Assembly (NCBI RefSeq): GCF_014483895.1
Contig: NZ_CP059987.1
Span: 2,046,001-2,110,000 of the forward strand
DNA length: 64,000 bases
Direction of reading: 5' to 3'
From: Protaetiibacter sp. SSC-01
GTDB taxonomy: Bacteria > Actinomycetota > Actinomycetes > Actinomycetales > Microbacteriaceae
Shown: one piece after another, positions 54,232 to 61,224 of the stretch
Layout: each line of letters begins with the position of its first letter
Numbering within the stretch: the stretch's first letter is position 1
The notes under the pieces: model-generated
The model's database searches: none
Seen by the model: the letters and a program-made list of their open reading frames with translations, nothing else
Told to the model about the DNA's origin: nothing
Made by a program: the position numbers and the translations under genes

Positions 54232-54639
54232 GTGACCGCCGTGCGAGTGCCCCTCCCGCGCACCCGCCCCGTGCTCGTCTACGACGGCGACTGCGCCTTC
54301 TGCACGACGTGGGTGAACCGGCTGCGGGACCTGCTGCCGCGCTTCCCCGAGGCCCTCCCCTACCAGTGGATCGACTACGCCGAGCTCGGCCTCGACGAGC
54401 ACGACGTCACCCACTACGCCTGGTACGTCACCCCCGGGCGTCAGCTCGGCGGGCACCTGGCATTCTCCGCGCTCCTACGCATCCAGCGAGCCTCGTGGTG
54501 GAGGTTCGCCGGCTGGCTCCTCGCCACTCCCCCGTTCTCGTGGGCCGGCTGGCTCGGGTATGCGTTCATCGCCGCCAACCGGCACCGGCTGCCCGGTGGA
54601 ACCCCCACGTGCGCCCTGCCCCCGTCGGAGCGCGGATGA
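54232..54639 (+). CDS. DCC-family (DUF393) thiol-disulfide-like protein
   Basis: A 135-residue protein of the DUF393/DCC family, named after its opening motif; here VLVYDGDCAFCTTWV with Cys in a CxxC-like arrangement. The family has a thioredoxin-like fold, and its biological role is not established. A second conserved part is near TPGRQLGGHLAFSALLR. The GTG start at 54232 has TAACAT (54219-54224) 7 bases upstream and no ribosome-binding site, pointing to a leaderless message; GTG at 54241 is an alternative. It overlaps the CPBP gene (ATGA). Confidence 0.9.
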   Translation: MTAVRVPLPRTRPVLVYDGDCAFCTTWVNRLRDLLPRFPEALPYQWIDYAELGLDEHDVTHYAWYVTPGRQLGGHLAFSALLRIQRASWWRFAGWLLATPPFSWAGWLGYAFIAANRHRLPGGTPTCALPPSERG

Positions 54640-55439
54640 GCGCCGCCGACCCGGCCATGCACCCCGACGCGCAGCCGCCGCTCACCCGCGCGCGCATCCG
54701 CTGGGAGATCGCGATCGTGCTCGCGCTCGGGCTCGGCCAATCGGCGGTGTACGCGATCGTAGCGCTCGCCTACCGGCTCACGAGCGAGGTGTCGCTCGGC
54801 AACCAGACGGCGACGCTCAACCCCTCCCGCAGCGATCGGGAGATCTTCGACCTCGTCTACCAGCTGCTGTCGATCGCGTTCGCACTCGCCCCCGTGCTGC
54901 TCGTCTGCTACCTGCTGTGGTCGCCGCGGCGGCCGCACCTCGCGGCGCTCGGGCTCGACGGCACCCGCCGCATCCGCGACGTGGCATGGGGCGTGGGGCT
55001 CGTGCTCGCGATCGGCATCCCGGGGCTCGCGTTCTACGCTGTCGGCCGCGCGCTCGGGATATTCGTCGCCGTCAACCCGGCCGGGCTCGGCGACCACTGG
55101 TGGACCGTTCCCGTGCTGCTGCTCGCGGCGGCGCGTGCCGCCGTCCAGGAGGAGTTCGTCGTGCTCGGCTACCTCTTCGAGCGGCTGCGGCGGCTCGGCT
55201 GGGGCCCGTGGGCGATCATCGTCGCGACCGCCGTTTTCCGTGCGACGTACCACCTGTACCAAGGGCCCGGTGCGTTCATCGGCAACCTCGTCATGGGGAT
55301 CGCGTTCGGCTGGCTCTACCAGCGCACCGGCCGACTGCTGCCCTTCCTGGCCGCCCACTTCGCGATCGACGCCGCCGTGTTCATCGGGTACCCGCTCGTC
55401 GCGAGCTGGTGGCCGGGGCTCTTCGGCCTCCCCGGATAG
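54636..55439 (+). CDS. CPBP family intramembrane metalloprotease
   Basis: A 267-residue membrane protein with about eight spans. The Abi/CPBP motifs are present: the Glu-Glu motif in VQEEFVVLGYLFERL, a conserved region with HLYQG and the third motif HFAIDA. Such proteins cut membrane-embedded substrates (type II CAAX-like) or act in bacteriocin immunity; the substrate is unknown. The ATG overlaps the preceding stop by 4 bases. Confidence 0.9.
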   Translation: MSAADPAMHPDAQPPLTRARIRWEIAIVLALGLGQSAVYAIVALAYRLTSEVSLGNQTATLNPSRSDREIFDLVYQLLSIAFALAPVLLVCYLLWSPRRPHLAALGLDGTRRIRDVAWGVGLVLAIGIPGLAFYAVGRALGIFVAVNPAGLGDHWWTVPVLLLAAARAAVQEEFVVLGYLFERLRRLGWGPWAIIVATAVFRATYHLYQGPGAFIGNLVMGIAFGWLYQRTGRLLPFLAAHFAIDAAVFIGYPLVASWWPGLFGLPG

Positions 55440-55480
55440 GGGACTTCGGACCGCGCGCGCGTGCGCGTAGACTCGCGCGC

Positions 55481-55642
55481 ATGCCACAGCCCGACTCGGG
55501 GGAGTCGACGGCCGCGACGCAGACCGAGGAGCCTGCCGCCGGGCCCGCCCTGCCCCCTCCCCCCGCCGGAGCGACCCGCTTCGAGCTGCCCCCGCCCACC
55601 GAGGGCGCCGTCCGCTTCGACCTGCCGCCGCCCCCGGCGTAG
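55481..55642 (+). CDS. Small proline-rich protein
   Basis: A 53-residue protein with no signal or membrane span, made of Pro, Ala, Glu and Thr. The end contains two short imperfect repeats, TRFELPPP and VRFDLPPP. TAGACT (55468-55473) lies 7 bases before the ATG, a leaderless start like those of its confident neighbours, which supports a real gene. No function is known. It could be a disordered binding peptide. Confidence 0.55.
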   Translation: MPQPDSGESTAATQTEEPAAGPALPPPPAGATRFELPPPTEGAVRFDLPPPPA

Positions 55643-55668
55643 GGCGGGCGCTGCCGCCCCCACCCCGT

Positions 55669-55832
55669 TGGTTGAGTAGCGCCGCGCGCGAAGCGCACGA
55701 CGCGTATCGAAACCCTCGCACGGGGTATCAACAGCGGGCCATGGATGCGACCCCTCCGCACGCCAAACGCCCGTCGGGTTTCGATACGCCGTGCGTCGCG
55801 CGCTTCGCGCACGGCGCGCGGCACTCAACCAG
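55669..55832. repeat. Long imperfect inverted repeat between convergent genes
   Basis: The left arm (55669-55715) reads GGTTGAGTAGC ... GTATCGAAACC and the right arm (55776-55830) GGGTTTCGATACG ... GGCACTCAACC, so each arm is the approximate complement of the other. Each arm itself contains a small palindrome (GCGCGAAGCGC-like). The layout GGT-TCGATACG ... CTCAACC is the same family as the elements near 5230-5268 and 60355-60395. It lies between the small proline-rich gene and the gcvP stop and may end transcription both ways. Confidence 0.82.
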
Positions 55833-55904
55833 CGGTGAACTCGCGCCACCACGCGCTTGCGCCCCCAGCACAGTGCGGGCGCACATCGTGCGCCCGCACC
55901 GCGA

Positions 55905-58730
55905 CTACGCGAACGCCTCCACCGGCGGGCACGCGCACACGAGGTTGCGGTCGCCGTAGGCCTGGTCGATGCGGCGCACGGGGGGCCAGTACTTACCCCC
56001 GTGCACGAGGGTGTGCACGGGGTAGACGGCCTGTTCGCGCGTGTAGGGGTGGCTCCACTCCCCCGCGATGACCGACTCGGCGGTGTGCGGGGCGTTGGCG
56101 AGCGGGTTGTCGTCCTTCGGCCACTCGCCCGCGCCCACCGCATCCGCTTCGGCCTTGATCGCGATCATCGCCTCGATGAAGCGGTCGAGCTCGGCGAGGT
56201 CCTCCGACTCGGTCGGCTCGACCATGAGGGTGCCCGCGACGGGGAACGACATGGTCGGGGCGTGGAAGCCGTAGTCGATGAGCCGCTTCGCGACGTCGTC
56301 GACGGTCACACCGGTCGCCTCGCGGAGGGGCCGCAGGTCGAGGATGCACTCGTGCGCGACGAGGCCGTTGTCGCCCGCGTAGAGCACGGGGTAGTGCTCG
56401 CGCAGTCGCGCGGCGATGTAGTTCGCGGCGAGCACGGCGGCGCCGGTCGCCCGGCGCAGTCCTTCAGCGCCCATCATGCGCACGTACGCCCACGAGATCG
56501 GCAGGATGCTGGGGCTGCCGTAGGCGGCCGAGCTCACAGGGTTCGCATCGACGTCGCCGCCCGCTCCGGGCAGGTACGGCGCGAGGTGCGCCTTCGCTGC
56601 GACGGGTCCGACGCCGGGGCCGCCGCCGCCGTGCGGGATGCAGAACGTCTTGTGCAGGTTGAGATGCGAGACGTCTCCCCCGAAGTCGCCGAAGCGCGCG
56701 TAGCCGAGCAGGGCGTTGAGGTTGGCGCCGTCGACGTAGACCTGCCCGCCGGCCGCGTGCACGGCATCCGTGATCTCGCGGATGTCGTGCTCGTAGACGC
56801 CGTGCGTGGAGGGGTAGGTGACCATGAGCGCGGCGAGCTCCTCGGCGTGCTGCTCGACCTTCGCGCGCAGGTCGTCGAGGTCGACGTTGCCGAGCTCGTC
56901 GCACGCGACCACGACGACGCGCATGCCGGCGAGCACGGCACTCGCGGCGTTGGTGCCGTGGGCGCTCGACGGGATGAGGCACACGGTGCGGGTGTCGTCG
57001 CCGTTGGCGCGGTGGTAGCCGCGGATGGCGAGGAGCCCGGCGAGCTCGCCCTGGCTGCCCGCGTTGGGCTGCAGCGACACCTCGTCGTAGCCCGTGACCT
57101 CGGCGAGCCAGCCGGAGAGCTGCCCGATGAGCTCGCGGTAGCCCGCCGTGTGCGCCTCGGGCGCGAGGGGATGCAGGTTCGCGAACTCGGGCCACGTGAC
57201 GGCCGCCATCTCGGTGGCCGCGTTGAGCTTCATCGTGCACGAGCCGAGCGGGATCATGCCGCGGTCGAGCGCGTAGTCCTTGTCGGCGAGGTACTTGAGG
57301 TAGCGCATCATCCCGGTCTCGGAGTGGTGCGTTTGGAACACCGGATGCGTCAGATATTCCGTCTGCCGCATGTGATCGGGATCGATCGAGCGCGACACGG
57401 GTTTGAACCCGAGCGAGGCGGGCGCGGCGTCGCCGAGCACGGCCCGAAGCACGACGAGCGCGTCGGCGGATGTCGTGGTCTCGTCGGTCGAGAACTGCAC
57501 GGTGTCGGCGTCGACGAGGCGCAGGAGCACGTCCTCCGCCTCGGCTGCAGTCACGACCTCCGCGGCCCGACCGGGAACGCGCACCTGCACGGTGTCGAAG
57601 AACAGCTCGTGCACGGGAGCGAGACCCGCGTCGCGGAGCGCGTCGACGACGAGGTTGGCCATGCGGTTCGCGTGGTGCGCGATCGCCTTGATGCCGCGCG
57701 GCCCGTGGTAGACCGCGTACATCGACGCCATGACGGCGAGCAGCACCTGCGCCGTGCAGATGTTGCTCGTGGCCTTCTCGCGGCGGATGTGCTGCTCGCG
57801 CGTCTGCAGCGACAGGCGGTAGGCGGGGTAGCCGGATGCGTCGACGGAGACGCCGACGAGCCGTCCCGGCAGCTGACGCTCGAGGCCCGCGCGCACGGCC
57901 ATGTAGCCCGCGTGCGGTCCGCCGAAGCCGAGCGGCACGCCGAAGCGCTGCGTCGTGCCGACCGCGACGTCCGCGCCGAGCTCGCCGGGCGAGGTGATGA
58001 GCGCGAGCGCGAGCAGGTCGGCCGCGAGCACCGCGATGCCGCCGCCCGCCTGCACGCGCGCGATGGCATCCGCGGGGTTCCACAGGCGGCCGGAGGCGCC
58101 CGGGTACTGGATGACGGCGCCGAAGGCCTCAGGGAGCTCACCGGCGAAGTCAGTGTCGACGAGCTCGATGCCGACGGCCTCGGCGCGGTGCGCGAGGAGG
58201 GCGCGCGTGCGGGGCAGCACGTCCACGTCGACGAGGAAGGTCGATGTGGCGGCACCCGAGGCGCGGCGGGCGAGCAGCATCCCCTCGACCACGGCGGTGC
58301 CCTCGTCGAGCATCGACGCGTTCGCGGTGGCGAGGCCGGTGAGGTCGGTGACCATCGTCTGGAAGTTGATGAGCGCCTCGAGGCGGCCCTGCGAGATCTC
58401 GGGCTGGTAGGGCGTGTAGGCCGTGTACCAGCTCGGGTTCTCGAGCACGTTCCGCTGGATGACGCTCGGCGTGACGGTGCCGTGGTAGCCGAGCCCGATC
58501 ATGGGTCGCGTCACGCGGTTGCGCCGCGCGAGGGCGCGCAGCTCGGCGAGCGCCTCCACCTCGGATGCCGCGGGCGGCAGGGTCGTCTCGAGATCGTCGG
58601 AGACGCGGATGCCGGAGGGGATCGCGGCGTCGACGAGCGCGTCGACGCTCGCGTAGCCGAGCGCGGCGAGCATCGACTTCTGGGCTGCGGTGTCGGTCCC
58701 GATGTGGCGGTCGGCGAAGAGCTCGCGCAT
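55905..58730 (-). CDS. gcvP: Glycine dehydrogenase (decarboxylating), P protein
   Basis: A 941-residue PLP enzyme of the glycine cleavage system. It decarboxylates glycine and passes the aminomethyl group to lipoyl-GcvH. The length is that of the single-chain form. The PLP lysine is Lys694 in [16 protein letters not shown]; the opening REL.ADRHIG and the [10 protein letters not shown] region are conserved. Its ATG shares one base with the gcvH stop (TGATG), so gcvT-gcvH-gcvP is one operon, controlled by the glycine riboswitch upstream of gcvT. Confidence 0.97.
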   Translation of the reverse strand: MRELFADRHIGTDTAAQKSMLAALGYASVDALVDAAIPSGIRVSDDLETTLPPAASEVEALAELRALARRNRVTRPMIGLGYHGTVTPSVIQRNVLENPSWYTAYTPYQPEISQGRLEALINFQTMVTDLTGLATANASMLDEGTAVVEGMLLARRASGAATSTFLVDVDVLPRTRALLAHRAEAVGIELVDTDFAGELPEAFGAVIQYPGASGRLWNPADAIARVQAGGGIAVLAADLLALALITSPGELGADVAVGTTQRFGVPLGFGGPHAGYMAVRAGLERQLPGRLVGVSVDASGYPAYRLSLQTREQHIRREKATSNICTAQVLLAVMASMYAVYHGPRGIKAIAHHANRMANLVVDALRDAGLAPVHELFFDTVQVRVPGRAAEVVTAAEAEDVLLRLVDADTVQFSTDETTTSADALVVLRAVLGDAAPASLGFKPVSRSIDPDHMRQTEYLTHPVFQTHHSETGMMRYLKYLADKDYALDRGMIPLGSCTMKLNAATEMAAVTWPEFANLHPLAPEAHTAGYRELIGQLSGWLAEVTGYDEVSLQPNAGSQGELAGLLAIRGYHRANGDDTRTVCLIPSSAHGTNAASAVLAGMRVVVVACDELGNVDLDDLRAKVEQHAEELAALMVTYPSTHGVYEHDIREITDAVHAAGGQVYVDGANLNALLGYARFGDFGGDVSHLNLHKTFCIPHGGGGPGVGPVAAKAHLAPYLPGAGGDVDANPVSSAAYGSPSILPISWAYVRMMGAEGLRRATGAAVLAANYIAARLREHYPVLYAGDNGLVAHECILDLRPLREATGVTVDDVAKRLIDYGFHAPTMSFPVAGTLMVEPTESEDLAELDRFIEAMIAIKAEADAVGAGEWPKDDNPLANAPHTAESVIAGEWSHPYTREQAVYPVHTLVHGGKYWPPVRRIDQAYGDRNLVCACPPVEAFA

Positions 58731-59101
58731 CACTCGGCCGTGAGCGCGGCGTACTCGTCCGCGGTGAGCAGGGCGGGCAGCTCGCTGAAGCGCACGGCGA
58801 TCATCCAGCCGGCGCCGTACGGGTCGGAGTTGACGAGCGAGGGGTCGTCGGAGAGCGCGTCGTTGACCTCGACGACCTCGCCGTCGACGGGCGCGTAGAG
58901 CTCGCCGACCGACTTGGTGGACTCGATCTCGCCCACGACGCGACCGACGGCCGCGGCCGTGCCGACCTTCGGGAGGTCGACGAACACGACGTCGCCGAGC
59001 TTGTCGGCCGCGTAGTCGGTGATGCCGATGCGGGCGACGTCGCCGTCGACGGCGACCCACTCGTGCTCGGACGTGTACTTGAGGTCGGCGGGAAGCGACA
59101 T
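58730..59101 (-). CDS. gcvH: Glycine cleavage system H protein
   Basis: A 123-residue lipoyl carrier. The lipoylated lysine is Lys63 in [14 protein letters not shown], and the closing [11 protein letters not shown] is typical. It shuttles the aminomethyl and later reducing groups between P, T and L proteins. It starts one base after the gcvT stop and overlaps gcvP by one base. Confidence 0.97.
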   Translation of the reverse strand: MSLPADLKYTSEHEWVAVDGDVARIGITDYAADKLGDVVFVDLPKVGTAAAVGRVVGEIESTKSVGELYAPVDGEVVEVNDALSDDPSLVNSDPYGAGWMIAVRFSELPALLTADEYAALTAE

Positions 59102-59102
59102 G

Positions 59103-60242
59103 TCAGCTCTTCTTTCTCGAGTAGAACGGCAGGGCGACGACGGATGCGGGGATGCGTGTTCCGCGCACGTCGACGAAGACGGTCGTGCCGACCTCCGCGA
59201 GCGCGGGGTCGACGAGGGCCATGGCGATGGGGTGGCCGAGGGTGGGCGAGAGCGCGCCGCTCGTGACGACGCCTGCGGCGTCGGCGGCATCCTCGGTGGC
59301 GAAGACCTCGTAGTCGGCGCGTCCGGCGCGCTTGCCCTCGGCGGCGAGGCCGACGAGCACGCGCGCACCCTCCGCCGGGCCCGCCGCGACGGCGTCCTCG
59401 CCGACGAAGCCGCCGGGCTTGCCGAGCACGGGCACGCGGCCGAGGCCGACCTGCTGCGGCAGGGTGTCGCGCGTGAGCTCGTGCCCGTAGAGCGGCATCC
59501 CGGCTTCGAGGCGCAGCGTGTCGCGTGCGGCGAGCCCGCACGGGATGAGGCCGGCGCCCGCGCCCGTCTCGGCGAGGGCCTCCCACAGCTCGGGGGCGGC
59601 ATCCGGCGACAGGAAGAACTCGAAGCCGTCCTCTCCCGTGTAGCCGGTGCGCGCGACGAGCACCTCGTGGCCGCGGAAGTCGCCCGTGATGGCGCGGTAG
59701 TAGCGCAGTCCGTCGAGCCCCGGGATGTCGAAGCCCTCGACCTCACGCAGGATCTCCTCCGCGCGCGGGCCCTGCAGGGCCACGAGCGCGACGTCGTCGG
59801 ACTCGTCCTCGACGACGCAGTCGAACCCGGATGCGCGCTCGCGCAGCGCCTCGGCCGCGGGGAAGCGGTTGCCCGCGTTCGCGACGACGACGAAGCGGTC
59901 GGGGCCCGTGCGGTACACGACGAGGTCGTCGATGATGCCGCCATCCTCGGCGAGCAGGAGGCTGTACTTCGCCTGACCCTCCTCGATCGCGGAGAGGCGC
60001 CCGGCGAGCGCGTGGTCGAGAGCCGCCGCGGCATCCGGACCGAGCACGACGATCTCGGCCATGTGGCTGAGGTCGAAGAGGCCGGCGGCCTCGCGCACGG
60101 CGCGGTGCTCGGCGAGGTCGGAGCTGTAGCGCACCGGCATCTGCCAGCCGGCGAAGTCGGTGAAGGAGGCGCCCGCGGCGACGTGGACGGCGTCGAGCGG
60201 CGAACGACGGGCGGTGCCGTCTGGTGGGGCTGCGGATGTCAT
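59103..60242 (-). CDS. gcvT: Glycine cleavage system aminomethyltransferase, T protein
   Basis: A 379-residue folate-binding enzyme that moves the one-carbon unit from GcvH to tetrahydrofolate and frees ammonia. Conserved parts include [36 protein letters not shown] and the closing [13 protein letters not shown]. The ATG at 60242 was chosen because AGGAG lies before it and the conserved N-terminus follows; the open frame goes further up through the riboswitch, which is not coding. First gene of the operon. Confidence 0.96.
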   Translation of the reverse strand: MTSAAPPDGTARRSPLDAVHVAAGASFTDFAGWQMPVRYSSDLAEHRAVREAAGLFDLSHMAEIVVLGPDAAAALDHALAGRLSAIEEGQAKYSLLLAEDGGIIDDLVVYRTGPDRFVVVANAGNRFPAAEALRERASGFDCVVEDESDDVALVALQGPRAEEILREVEGFDIPGLDGLRYYRAITGDFRGHEVLVARTGYTGEDGFEFFLSPDAAPELWEALAETGAGAGLIPCGLAARDTLRLEAGMPLYGHELTRDTLPQQVGLGRVPVLGKPGGFVGEDAVAAGPAEGARVLVGLAAEGKRAGRADYEVFATEDAADAAGVVTSGALSPTLGHPIAMALVDPALAEVGTTVFVDVRGTRIPASVVALPFYSRKKS

Positions 60243-60290
60243 GGCGAGTTCTCCTGGCGCGATGCAGTCATGAACTCCCCCTCTGTCCTC

Positions 60291-60512
60291 GTGCCTGAGA
60301 GTTTCGCGACGGGTGGTCGCTTTCACCATGGGCGGAGCCTGTGCGCGGTGTGAGATCTCGACACGCCGCCTTCGGCGGCTGCTCGATCCGATCCCGCGCA
60401 GCGGGATCGCTTTCCAGAGCGGCCTGTCGATGCGGTACACGTACCTGAGAGATTGGCGGGGAGGCTTGCTCCTTCGGTGCCGTGGGCTCTGCCACGGCTC
60501 TCCCGCATCGCG
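60291..60512 (-). ncRNA. Tandem glycine riboswitch of the gcv operon
   Basis: Read on the minus strand, aptamer I (60510-60441) runs from GCGGGAGAGCCGTGGC through CACCGAAGGAGCAAGCC to CTCTCAGGTAC, the hallmark of the class. Aptamer II (60440-60291) opens with CTCTGGAAAGCG and ends with GGTGAAAGCGACC ... AAACTCTCAGGCAC. Its middle is much longer than usual and holds an extra hairpin (see 60355-60395). The riboswitch ends about 48 bases before the gcvT ATG and should turn the operon on when glycine is plentiful. It fills the 321-base gap upstream of gcvT. Confidence 0.93.
60355..60395 (-). repeat. Repeat-like hairpin inside aptamer II
   Basis: The plus-strand text ATCTCGACACGCCGCC, TTCG-type loop and GGCGGCTGCTCGATC matches in layout the repeat near 5230-5268 (GGTCTCGATACACCGCC ... 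GGCGGCACTCGACC). It lies in the peripheral stem of aptamer II. This may be a copy of the intergenic repeat that has become part of the riboswitch, or chance similarity of two hairpins. Confidence 0.5.
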
Positions 60513-60539
60513 TGCGGCCCGATGTTCGATTGTGGGGTC

Positions 60540-60545
60540 AGCCTA
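60540..60545 (-). promoter_or_regulatory. Candidate -10 box of the gcv operon
   Basis: TAGGCT on the minus strand, about 28 bases before aptamer I. The -35 region is weak. A start of transcription near 60533 would place the whole riboswitch in the leader. Confidence 0.5.
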
Positions 60546-60563
60546 CCCGATGCGGGTGCGGGC

Positions 60564-61169
60564 TCAGTCGGTGAGATCGGCAGCGTAGAGCAGCGCCGAG
60601 GCGAGCACGCCCACGAGCACGATCGCCCACATCGCGATGCCGACCCACGCGGCGACGTTGAGGCGCCGCTGCGTGCCGCGGCGGATGCCGTAGGCGCTGA
60701 AGATCGCGCCGAGCGCCCACGGGATGCCGGCGAGGAAGGCGCCGCCGACGTCCTCCATATAGCGTCCACGGCCGCCGAAGAAGAGCGTCTCGTAGAGGCC
60801 CACGGCTCCCACGGCCCACGCGAGGAGGGCGACGGCGGAGAGCCCCAGGCCGAGCCACGGGAAGACGAGCGCGGGACGCACGGGCCGCGCACGCAACGTC
60901 ACGCCGACGCCGATGCCGCACGCGATGAGCACGGCGACGAGGTCGATCGTGAGCCCCGCGTTCATGAGCCACTCGACGGGCGCGGCGGCCGGGAAGCCGG
61001 CGCCGCCGATGACGTTGAGCACGATGCCGACGAGGGCGAGCGCCGCGACGACCGCGTGCCCCCAGGGGCTCGGTGTGGCGATCCGCAACGGGTCGCTCGG
61101 GGCGACCGGGGCTGCCTCGGGGGCGTCGGGCGCGGGCTGCGGCACGGCGGGCGGGGCGACATCGCTCAT
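60564..61169 (-). CDS. Hypothetical membrane protein
   Basis: A 201-residue protein with a Pro/Ala-rich cytoplasmic start (1-35) and four or five spans (about 38-58, 68-90, 100-122, 137-160, 175-196). I recognise no family; the general look is DUF4190-like or other small integral membrane proteins of unknown function. TACCCT (61176-61181, minus strand) lies 6 bases before the ATG. The stop lies 19 bases before the candidate gcv -10 box. Confidence 0.75.
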   Translation of the reverse strand: MSDVAPPAVPQPAPDAPEAAPVAPSDPLRIATPSPWGHAVVAALALVGIVLNVIGGAGFPAAAPVEWLMNAGLTIDLVAVLIACGIGVGVTLRARPVRPALVFPWLGLGLSAVALLAWAVGAVGLYETLFFGGRGRYMEDVGGAFLAGIPWALGAIFSAYGIRRGTQRRLNVAAWVGIAMWAIVLVGVLASALLYAADLTD

Positions 61170-61224
61170 GAGGCGAGGGTAGCGGCCTGTCGACATCGCT
61201 CGCACCGCGGAGCAGGATGTGGGC

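Noticed and set aside
60242-60440. An N-terminal extension of GcvT reaching into the leader.
   Set aside because: The region is the tandem glycine riboswitch, and the extra residues have no match to the T-protein family.
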